Source: Alphaproteobacteria bacterium
GTDB taxonomy: Bacteria > Pseudomonadota > Alphaproteobacteria > Rhizobiales > Aestuariivirgaceae
Length of the DNA stretch: 6,506 nt
Assembly (NCBI GenBank): GCA_026400595.1
Contig: JAPLOT010000489.1
Span: 1 to 6,506 of the forward strand
Reading direction: 5' to 3'
The translations under genes were made by a program, and so were the position numbers. This document shows, one piece after another, positions 1 to 5,358 of the stretch. Position 1 is the first letter of the stretch; every line of letters begins with the position of its first letter. The notes below the pieces were generated by a model, which was not told the origin of the DNA, ran no database searches, and worked only from the letters and a program-made list of their open reading frames with translations.

Positions 1-540
1 CACTACAGGGAATGGTGGTAGCGACCTGATGAAGCCCCGCTTCTGTGCTTCGGTCAGCACCTTTCGTATGACGACCAAGTGTTTGGAGATGGTCGAGGGA
101 CTGAGTTTCTTCCTCTTTCCAAGATCGCCAATGTAGTCGTCGAGCGTTGAGGCGGTTATTGAGCCAACTCCCAACATGCCGAAGAACGGCAGTATGTCGG
201 ATTTAAGCTTCTTGCCGTCCTCAGTGTTGATTCTCTCGTCTCGCTGCCCAGTAGCGACGAGGGTCTCCTGCTGGCGGATGAGATGCTGCGCACAAGCGTG
301 GAAAGTGTCGGTGTGAACATTGATATCGAGCCGCTGGTTGATCCGAATCGTGTCGTACAGTGACTTGGCAAACTCAATCGCCTGCTTCCTGTCCGTCGTC
401 CCTGTGCTCTTACGCACGTACTTGCGATCCACGAACATTCGGACCTGCCAGAAGCTAGAAGCGCGTATGCGATAGATCTGCAGGGCGTCAGGATAGCCAG
501 GGATCGTCTGGATATCGAATGGCGTGGTTCTGCTAGCCAT
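1..540 (-). CDS. Tyrosine recombinase/phage integrase, N-terminal part (cut by left window edge)
   Basis: The frame is open from ATG at 538-540 to the left edge, giving 180 codons with no stop. Residues about 22-60 look like an integrase arm-type DNA-binding domain: the string FWQVRMFVDRKYVRKSTG followed by a helix starting DRKQAIEFAK. Residues about 85-170 look like the SAM-like core-binding domain, with the family-typical pattern LSPSTISKHLVVIRKVL followed by A-x-K-R-G-F-I. The catalytic Arg/His/Tyr domain would lie outside the window and cannot be checked. Such enzymes integrate and excise phages and genomic islands by strand exchange at att sites. The gene points away from the 3' end of tRNA-Phe, on the same strand and 79 bases from it, which fits an integrase using that tRNA as its target. 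Base composition is visibly less GC-rich than the genes to the right, suggesting acquired DNA. No Shine-Dalgarno precedes the ATG, so translation may be leaderless or the start may be misplaced. Confidence 0.85.
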   Translation of the reverse strand, partial: MASRTTPFDIQTIPGYPDALQIYRIRASSFWQVRMFVDRKYVRKSTGTTDRKQAIEFAKSLYDTIRINQRLDINVHTDTFHACAQHLIRQQETLVATGQRDERINTEDGKKLKSDILPFFGMLGVGSITASTLDDYIGDLGKRKKLSPSTISKHLVVIRKVLTEAQKRGFIRSLPPFPVV

Positions 541-574
541 GTATGTAGAGTATGAAAGACTACAGCTACATACA
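540..574. repeat. 9-bp perfect inverted repeat upstream of integrase
   Basis: TGTATGTAG at 540-548 is the exact reverse complement of CTACATACA at 566-574, with a 17-base spacer. A further CTACA at 560-564 repeats part of the right arm. The arms cover the candidate -10 and -35 of the integrase promoter and reach the start codon. It could be a repressor or excisionase operator, or arm-type integrase sites. The sequence shows the symmetry; the role is inferred. Confidence 0.55.
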
Positions 575-575
575 A
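547..575 (-). promoter_or_regulatory. Candidate promoter of the integrase gene
   Basis: On the minus strand, TTGTAT (575-570) lies 17 bases from TACTCT (552-547). The -35 element is fair and the -10 weak. Transcription would begin at about the A of the integrase ATG at 540, so the message would be leaderless, which agrees with the missing Shine-Dalgarno. Both elements overlap the arms of the inverted repeat at 540-574. This is read by eye from consensus only. Confidence 0.35.
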
Positions 576-640
576 ACGATTTCTGCCGCGCGGATAAATA
601 ATTGATTTTCTTGAGAGAATGGTGCCCAGGGGCGGAATCG
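576..640. other. Probable attachment-site junction at the tRNA-Phe 3' end
   Basis: The tRNA gene is intact through its CCA at 620-622. Immediately beyond it the sequence becomes AT-rich (about 594-619), then reaches the integrase upstream region. Tyrosine integrases of this layout recombine inside the 3' part of the tRNA, here roughly 620-640 (T arm and acceptor stem), and the element restores the tRNA end. The exact core and the second att copy cannot be located because the other end of the element is outside the window. A short palindrome CCGCGCGG lies at 586-593. Confidence 0.45.
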
Positions 641-695
641 AACCACCGACACGCGGATTTTCAATCCGCTGCTCTACCAACTGAGCTACCTGGGC
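620..695 (-). tRNA. tRNA-Phe (anticodon GAA)
   Basis: The minus-strand sequence folds into a complete 76-base cloverleaf. The acceptor stem is GCCCAGG paired with CCTGGGC. The D arm has the usual GCTCAGTTGGTAGAGC, and the anticodon stem GCGGA/TCCGC encloses the loop TTGAAAA with anticodon GAA. The variable region is GTGTC, the T arm is GGTGG-TTCGATT-CCGCC, and the discriminator is A followed by an encoded CCA. It delivers phenylalanine to UUU and UUC codons. All stems are perfect, so the gene looks functional even though it borders a probable integrated element. It is on the same strand as the infA-maf-yacG operon about 4.5 kb to the right and has its own promoter. Confidence 0.97.
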
Positions 696-712
696 GCTCG
701 CGAAGTGGCAGC

Positions 713-741
713 TGTATAGGTGATCGCGAATGACCGTGCAA
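713..741 (-). promoter_or_regulatory. Promoter of tRNA-Phe
   Basis: On the minus strand, TTGCAC (741-736) and TATACA (718-713) are separated by exactly 17 bases, a good sigma-70 type match. Transcription should start near 706, about ten bases before the mature tRNA 5' end at 695, the usual spacing for a singly transcribed tRNA gene. Confidence 0.75.
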
Positions 742-1000
742 GCGTCACGTTCCGGGTCGGGATCTGGCCGATTCTGTCCTGAAAACAATGGCCTCCATGG
801 CGGAACGGCGGGTGTGTCGGGTCCGCCGCATTTCTGGCCCGGGCCCTAGCGGCCGACCAGTCGCAAGAAAAGATTCTCATCACTCCCTGCGAAAGTCCAA
901 TAAACCGGTTGTGCGCTTTCCGATAGAACTCTGTCTCAAGGATGGGAGCCATGTGAGCGGCGGCCCGGTCCTCGAAACCACGAGAGGCCTCACGGCCCAT
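742..1000. other. Intergenic stretch with no recognised gene
   Basis: Between the tRNA promoter and the transporter ribosome-binding region I find no coding sequence with a recognisable product. Frames open on either strand here continue into, and are shadows of, the transporter gene or the tRNA. The transporter promoter should lie in this stretch, but no convincing -35/-10 pair stands out. Short GC-rich symmetries, such as GGCCCGGGCC at 836-845, have no clear function. Confidence 0.5.
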
Positions 1001-1021
1001 AGGGGAGACAAAGGGGAGACA
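1001..1021 (+). repeat. Tandem duplicated Shine-Dalgarno block before the MHS transporter
   Basis: AGGGGAGACA occurs at 1001-1010 and again at 1012-1021, one base apart. The second copy puts AGGGGAG four bases before the ATG at 1023 and serves as the ribosome binding site, which fixes the start. The first copy may be a standby site or a chance duplication. Confidence 0.6.
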
Positions 1022-1022
1022 C

Positions 1023-3038
1023 ATGACAGACACGACAGTAAATCGTTCCGGCAGCGCCCGCGCGCGGCCCATGACGGCCGAAGAGCGGAAGGTGATCGTG
1101 GCCTCGTCGGCCGGTACCATCTTCGAGTGGTACGACTTCTATCTCTACGGTTCGCTGGCAGCCATCATTGGTGCGCAGTTCTTTACGGCCTTCCCGGAAG
1201 CGACGCGCAACGTCTTTGCCTTGCTTGCCTTTGCGGCCGGATTCCTCGTCCGGCCGTTCGGTGCGCTGGTCTTCGGCATGCTCGGCGACCTCGTTGGCCG
1301 CAAGTACACGTTCCTCATGACAATCCTGATCATGGGCCTTTCGACCTTCCTGGTCGGCCTGCTGCCAAACTACAACACCTGGGGCACGGCAGCGCCGATC
1401 ATCCTCATTGCGCTACGCATGGCGCAAGGCTTGGCACTGGGCGGCGAATATGGCGGCGCAGCGATCTACGTCGCCGAACACGCGCCTGCCAACCGGCGCG
1501 GCTACTATACATCCTTCATTCAGACCACGGCCACGCTTGGCCTGCTCCTGTCGCTGATCGTGATCTTGATCGTGCAAGGCTACGTCAACGGCCACTATCC
1601 GGAAGTGCCGGTGCTTGACGCCGTCGGCGCCGCGGTTCTCAACCCCGATGGCACGCCACAAATGGCCAAGGCCTTCAACGCCTGGGGCTGGCGCATCCCC
1701 TTCCTTGCCTCGATCTTCCTCCTGCTGATCTCGCTTTACATCCGCCTTCAGATGAACGAGTCGCCCGCCTTCAAGAAGATGAAGGAAGAGGGTGCAGGCT
1801 CCAAGGCACCGCTGACCGAGGCCTTCGGCCCGGGCCGCAATGCCCTCGTGCTGCTGATCGTGCCGGTCATCTTCGTCGCAGCGATCTTCACCGGCATGCT
1901 GACGACCACGATCGCCGCCGTGCTCGGCATCCTGTTCGCGGTCATCGCCATCGCCTGGGGCTGGCGCAACGCCAAGCTGGCGGTCATCGCGCTTCTGGGT
2001 CTCGTAGCCGGTCAGGCCGTCGTCTGGTATACTGGCCAGTTCTATGCGCTGTTCTTCCTGCAGAACGTCATCAAGCTCGACAGCTTTACGGCGAATGTGC
2101 TGGTTGCCTGGTCGCTGATCCTGGGCACGGGCGGCTTCCTGTTCTTCGGTTCGCTGTCTGATCGTATCGGCCGCAAGCCGATCATCCTGACAGGCTGCCT
2201 GATTGCGGCTTTGACCTACATACCGGTCTTCCAGATGCTTACCAAGGTCGCGAACCCCGTGCTCTACAAGGCGCACCAGACCGAGGTCACGGTGGTTGCC
2301 GATCCCGCCGACTGCTCGTTCCAGTTCAATCCGACGGGCACGCTGAAGTTCACCAACTCCTGCGACGTGGCCAAGGCACAGCTCGCCCGCACCTCGGTGA
2401 ACTATCGCACGGTGGCAGCTCCTGCAGGAAGCGTGGCCGAGATCAAGGTCGGCGATACCGTGGTGCCGTCCTTCAACGCCACGGCCAATGCCGCTGCCAT
2501 AAAGACCGCGACGGAAGCCCTTGAGACCGCCAAGGCCGGCACGGACCAGGCTGCGATCGAAGCAGCCCAGGCTGCGCTGGACAAGGAGAAGGCGGTCAAG
2601 GCGAGCTTTGAAAAGGCCTTGAACGAGGCTCTGAAGGCCGCCGGTTACCCGCTCGTTGCGGCCGACAACACCTCGGTCGCCAAGGCAAACCACTTCCTGG
2701 ACATCTTCACCGGCCAGAAGCTGGCGATCATCGCGATCCTCACCTACCTCATCATTTTGGTGACCATGGTGTACGGTCCGATCGCCGCAGCGCTCGTCGA
2801 ACTCTACCCGACGCGCATCCGCTACTCGGGACTGTCGCTGCCCTACCACATCGGAAACGGCTGGTTCGGCGGCCTGATGCCGGCCACAGCCTTCGCGATC
2901 TCTGCCCAGACCGGCAACATCTATGCCGGACTCTGGTACGCGATCGTGATCGCCCTGATGACAGTCGTGGTCGGCGCGATCCTTGTGCCGGGAGCCACGC
3001 ACAAGAAGGATATCTTCGCCGACGACCTCCGGCGCTGA
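1023..3038 (+). CDS. MFS transporter, metabolite:H+ symporter (MHS) family, enlarged form
   Basis: Inner-membrane secondary transporter, probably importing an organic acid, osmolyte or similar small metabolite with protons; the substrate cannot be read from sequence. Family marks are clear: TIFEWYDFYLYG in helix 1 (32-43), motif GDLVGRK (88-94), QGLALGGEYGGA (135-146), WGWRIPFL before helix 6, ESPAF after it, GQAVVWYTGQFYALFFLQ in helix 7, a second SDRIGRK (379-385), and ELYPTRIRYSG (593-603) in the C-terminal part. Typical members are about 430-550 residues; this one is 671. The excess lies in two places. A hydrophobic hairpin at about 274-313 probably adds two helices to the central cytoplasmic loop. 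A periplasmic loop of about 155 residues (410-565) between helices 9 and 10 carries Cys431 and Cys447 and an Ala/Lys/Glu-rich helical stretch at about 486-540. The start follows a strong ribosome site. It ends just before a hairpin terminator, so it is probably transcribed alone. Confidence 0.93.
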   Translation: MTDTTVNRSGSARARPMTAEERKVIVASSAGTIFEWYDFYLYGSLAAIIGAQFFTAFPEATRNVFALLAFAAGFLVRPFGALVFGMLGDLVGRKYTFLMTILIMGLSTFLVGLLPNYNTWGTAAPIILIALRMAQGLALGGEYGGAAIYVAEHAPANRRGYYTSFIQTTATLGLLLSLIVILIVQGYVNGHYPEVPVLDAVGAAVLNPDGTPQMAKAFNAWGWRIPFLASIFLLLISLYIRLQMNESPAFKKMKEEGAGSKAPLTEAFGPGRNALVLLIVPVIFVAAIFTGMLTTTIAAVLGILFAVIAIAWGWRNAKLAVIALLGLVAGQAVVWYTGQFYALFFLQNVIKLDSFTANVLVAWSLILGTGGFLFFGSLSDRIGRKPIILTGCLIAALTYIPVFQMLTKVANPVLYKAHQTEVTVVADPADCSFQFNPTGTLKFTNSCDVAKAQLARTSVNYRTVAAPAGSVAEIKVGDTVVPSFNATANAAAIKTATEALETAKAGTDQAAIEAAQAALDKEKAVKASFEKALNEALKAAGYPLVAADNTSVAKANHFLDIFTGQKLAIIAILTYLIILVTMVYGPIAAALVELYPTRIRYSGLSLPYHIGNGWFGGLMPATAFAISAQTGNIYAGLWYAIVIALMTVVVGAILVPGATHKKDIFADDLRR

Positions 3039-3063
3039 TGCCGATTTTCCAGACTTGATGCGG

Positions 3064-3095
3064 GCGGGCCAGGATTTCCTGGCCCGCTTGCGTTT
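3064..3095 (+). terminator. Hairpin terminator after the MHS transporter
   Basis: GCGGGCCAGG (3064-3073) pairs perfectly with CCTGGCCCGC (3078-3087) around an ATTT loop, a 10-bp GC-rich stem. It is followed by TTGCGTTT, an interrupted T run. It sits 26 bases after the transporter stop. The stem could also stop transcripts arriving from the right on the minus strand, although no T run follows on that side. Confidence 0.75.
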
Positions 3096-3322
3096 CACAA
3101 GCTTTTTGAGCGCCTGTAGACCTGCCACAGCAGCCAGAAGGCAGCGACGAACACAGCGTTTACCAAGAGACCCGTTGCTACAGCCAACCCCAGGGACCCG
3201 CCAGGCCTTGGCATGGTGGTCGGAATGATGACGGCCACAAAGACGATTCCGGCAATGAGCGGCAGAAGAACGCCCGTCTGTGCGCCTTGGGCTCCTCTTA
3301 TCAATCTCCGGAGCAAATACAA
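3095..3322 (-). CDS. Possible small two-helix membrane protein (hypothetical)
   Basis: An open frame of 75 codons from TTG at 3320-3322 to TGA at 3095-3097. The product would have a basic N-terminus (residues 1-10), a hydrophobic helix at about 17-36, a Pro/Gly turn (PRPGG), a second helix at about 43-66, and a basic tail ending RRSKSL. That is a plausible membrane hairpin with positive-inside ends. I recognise no family. Weak points: there is no ATG or GTG start before the upstream stop at 3359-3361, the TTG has no Shine-Dalgarno, and codon choice is less GC-biased than in neighbours. TTG at codon 7 follows CGGAGA, but with spacing too short to be convincing. It is convergent with the transporter across the hairpin. 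It could be a decayed gene or a chance frame in the 368-base gap, although the ordered hydrophobic pattern argues for a real or formerly real gene. Confidence 0.4.
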   Translation of the reverse strand: MYLLRRLIRGAQGAQTGVLLPLIAGIVFVAVIIPTTMPRPGGSLGLAVATGLLVNAVFVAAFWLLWQVYRRSKSL

Positions 3323-3406
3323 AGCCGGCCGTGCGGCAGCAGCCGAGTCGTGATGGAACTAAGGTCGATGTTCCGCACCGGGCATGAAAGTGCTCAGTCT
3401 ATCACC

Positions 3407-4147
3407 ATGCGGATTGCCCTGATTTCAGACATCCACGCAAATGCTCCCGCGCTGGAGGCGTGCCTGGCGGCGGCTCACAGACTGGCGGCAGATAGGCTTG
3501 CATTTCTGGGAGATTTCGTCGGCTATGGTCCGGACCCCGAAGACGTGATCAACCGGGTGCGGCCGCTGGTCGAGGCAGGCGCAATTGCGGTGCTCGGCAA
3601 TCATGATCTGGCGGTGTTGAAGGCAACGCGGGACATGAATGCGACGGCGGCCCAGGCCCTGGCCTGGACGCGCGCGCAGCTGAGCGATGCATCGAAGTCC
3701 TTCCTCGCGGACCTGCCCTTCGAAATACGCTCCGAAGACACACTGTTCGTGCATGCCGATGCTGCCAATCCGGCGGCCTGGCACTATGTCACGGACGTTG
3801 CGGCTGCGCGCGCAAGCCTGTCTGCCTGTTCCGCCATGGTCACGTTCTGCGGTCATGTCCATGTTCCCGCCGTCTATTGCCTGTCATCCGCAGGCAAGAT
3901 GACCGCGCATGCGCCAGTCCAGGGGACGAGCATACCGCTTCTGCCGCAGCGCAAATGGCTCGCCGTGATCGGCTCGGCCGGACAGCCACGCGACGGCAAT
4001 CCGGCCGCCTCGTTCGCAACCTACGACACCGCCCTGCGGACGCTGACTTATCATCGGGCACCCTATGACGTCGAAAGCGTGTCGCAGCGTATGCGCGCCC
4101 TGGGATTGCCAGACTCCCTGGCGGAAAGACTGTTGAAGGGGCGATAG
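3407..4147 (+). CDS. Calcineurin-like metallophosphoesterase
   Basis: Predicted cytoplasmic dimetal phosphoesterase, 246 residues. The full set of family motifs is present in order: DIHAN (Asp8, His10), GDFVGYGPDP (Asp36), GNHD (Asn65, His66), VHAD with His116, and GHVHVP (His150, His152). The GYGP segment and the motif order fit the YfcE/MJ0936-like phosphodiesterase group; the substrate (phosphodiester, nucleotide or phosphoprotein) is unknown. I chose ATG 3407 because the protein then begins directly at strand 1 of the fold (MRIALISDIHAN). An upstream in-frame ATG at 3368 has an AAGG three bases before it and would add 13 residues, so the start is not certain. The stop TAG at 4145-4147 directly abuts the ATG of the kinase/UspA-like gene, so the two are almost surely one operon with coupled translation. 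This suggests a shared signalling or stress role. Confidence 0.9.
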   Translation: MRIALISDIHANAPALEACLAAAHRLAADRLAFLGDFVGYGPDPEDVINRVRPLVEAGAIAVLGNHDLAVLKATRDMNATAAQALAWTRAQLSDASKSFLADLPFEIRSEDTLFVHADAANPAAWHYVTDVAAARASLSACSAMVTFCGHVHVPAVYCLSSAGKMTAHAPVQGTSIPLLPQRKWLAVIGSAGQPRDGNPAASFATYDTALRTLTYHRAPYDVESVSQRMRALGLPDSLAERLLKGR

Positions 4148-5170
4148 ATGGTCAAGGGAAAGCTGAGTACCGGAACAACCATCGAGGGTTTCCATATCGA
4201 CCGGCTGATGCATACCGGCGGCATGGCGCACCTCTGGAGCGTCACGCGTGAATCCGACGGTGCGACATTTCTGATGAAGACGCCCGCGGTCTTCGAGGGT
4301 GAAGACCCTGCCGCCATCGTGAGCTTCGAGATGGAACAGATGATCATGCCGCGGCTGAAAGGCCCGCATGTGCCGCGTCACGTGGCAAACGGCAGCTTCG
4401 AGATCCAGCCTTTCATCGTCATGGAAAGGGTCGAGGGCGCAACGCTGCTGCCGGAACTCGATCGTCCGGCGATTCCCACCTGGTTCCAGGAAATCATCCT
4501 GCGCTGTCTCGAAGTAAAGGCGGGCAGGCGACACCCGACAGCAGCTCAACTCGCACATGACCTTCGTCATCCTGGCCAGGTGACAGTCACGGCACGCGGC
4601 GAGAAGATGGATACGGATGGCTTCTTCGCGGCTCTGCGACGGCGTGGCGAACCACAGATGAGCCTGATCGACATTCCGCCGCCGCGAGGGATCGAAGCCT
4701 CCGATGCGCCCATTGTTTGCGTTGCGGTGAACCTCGAGGACATGACACCCGAACTGGCGGACGCGCTCCAGCGCACCGCGCTTCGCACGCTCGAGGGCTC
4801 ACCGGATGCGAGACTGGCCGTGCTCAACGTCCTCAAGCTCAACCGCATCGCCTTGGACTTTACGCTGGACGAGGAAGGCCACAACAAGCATGTCCAGCGC
4901 CTTGTCAGCCTCAAGGATTGGGCAAGACCATTGAAACTCGGCGAAGGTCGCGTGACGTTCCATGTGCTTGAGGCCATTGATCCCGCAGAGGCGCTCCTCG
5001 ACTATGCGCGCCTCAACAACGTGGACCATGTCATCATGGGCGCACGTGCCAGTTCCACCATGCGCAAGATTCTCGGCAGCGTGTCGGCCAAGGTCGCGGC
5101 CGAGGCACCTTGCACGGTCACCGTGGTGAGGCGGCGCAATCAGGAGGCCGGAGGCGATCCGGACGGCTAG
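4148..5170 (+). CDS. Core-deleted Ser/Thr kinase-UspA fusion protein (predicted pseudokinase)
   Basis: A 340-residue protein built of kinase fragments and a universal stress domain. Residues 14-104 resemble a kinase N-lobe: Gly-rich loop MHTGGMAHLW (21-30), beta-3 lysine in FLMKTP (Lys44), a helix C glutamate in FEMEQM (Glu61 or Glu63), and hinge-like IVMERVEGATLL (90-101). Residues 109-142 resemble the last kinase helix, with EIILRCLEV and RRHPTAAQLAHDL. Between them, near residues 104-109, the entire catalytic C-lobe is absent: no HRD loop, DFG or APE motif. From memory, full-length kinase/Usp fusions are about 480 residues, so roughly 140 are missing, in frame. Residues 187-331 form a UspA domain ending MGARASSTMRKILGSVS, close to the ATP-binding G-x2-G-x9-GS pattern but with Ala at the second Gly. 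Phosphotransfer is not expected; nucleotide binding by the Usp part is possible. The ATG abuts the phosphoesterase stop, and AAGGGG just before it can serve as ribosome site. Confidence 0.85.
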   Translation: MVKGKLSTGTTIEGFHIDRLMHTGGMAHLWSVTRESDGATFLMKTPAVFEGEDPAAIVSFEMEQMIMPRLKGPHVPRHVANGSFEIQPFIVMERVEGATLLPELDRPAIPTWFQEIILRCLEVKAGRRHPTAAQLAHDLRHPGQVTVTARGEKMDTDGFFAALRRRGEPQMSLIDIPPPRGIEASDAPIVCVAVNLEDMTPELADALQRTALRTLEGSPDARLAVLNVLKLNRIALDFTLDEEGHNKHVQRLVSLKDWARPLKLGEGRVTFHVLEAIDPAEALLDYARLNNVDHVIMGARASSTMRKILGSVSAKVAAEAPCTVTVVRRRNQEAGGDPDG

Positions 5171-5358
5171 CTCTCGTCGGAACCTTCCTGTCGATCATCC
5201 TCTGCTTCCACCGCGGGAATCCCATAGTGACCGCCCAGCCAGCGGCTCAGATCGATCTGGGCGCATCGATTCGAGCAGAAGGGATGGAACTTCTGTTGCG
5301 ACGGCTTGCTGCAGATCGGACAGGGCCGCTTCGGCCTCAGGCGGACCGGATCTGTCAT
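5167..5358 (-). CDS. yacG: DNA gyrase inhibitor YacG (zinc-ribbon protein)
   Basis: A 63-residue protein with the four zinc-binding cysteines of YacG: CPIC (Cys13, Cys16) and CSNRC (Cys28, Cys32). The diagnostic HPFCSNRCAQIDLSRWL is followed by G-x-Y-x-IP and an acidic tail. In Escherichia coli this family binds GyrB and inhibits gyrase; the same role is inferred here. The start is ATG at 5356-5358, which overlaps the maf stop as ATGA, implying coupled translation, and gives the usual length. A longer frame upstream merely overlaps maf. The stop TAG (5169-5167) interlocks with the stop of the convergent kinase/UspA-like gene in the palindrome CTAG, leaving no room for a terminator between the two genes. 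Confidence 0.93.
   Translation of the reverse strand: MTDPVRLRPKRPCPICSKPSQQKFHPFCSNRCAQIDLSRWLGGHYGIPAVEAEDDRQEGSDES

Noticed and set aside
806..828. Hairpin CGGCGG...CCGCCG as a possible terminator or attenuator
   Set aside because: Only a 6-bp stem with a long loop and no T run on either side; expected by chance in GC-rich DNA.
156..1120. Minus-strand frames covering the tRNA-Phe region
   Set aside because: They translate through the tRNA and overlap the integrase or transporter out of frame, and have no recognisable domain.
788..1618. Plus-strand frame of 276 codons starting before the transporter
   Set aside because: Overlaps the transporter in another frame, product is Arg/His-rich with no family features, and no ribosome site precedes it.
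1413..3128. Long minus-strand open frame of 571 codons opposite the transporter
   Set aside because: Arg/Asp/Gly/His-rich product without domain or membrane pattern. It is the mirror frame of a high-GC gene whose plus-strand product is unmistakable.
3287..3406. 40-residue N-terminal extension of the phosphoesterase from an upstream TTG
   Set aside because: The fold begins exactly at MRIALISDIHAN; the extension is not family-like and overlaps the opposite-strand small frame.
3290..3410. FNR/FixK-type box upstream of the phosphoesterase operon
   Set aside because: Only a lone TTGAT half-site (minus strand, about 3300-3304); no matching ATCAA at the right spacing.
3884..4570. Minus-strand frame of 228 codons across the phosphoesterase/kinase junction
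   Set aside because: Opposite two well-supported coupled genes; product is His/Arg-rich with no motif.
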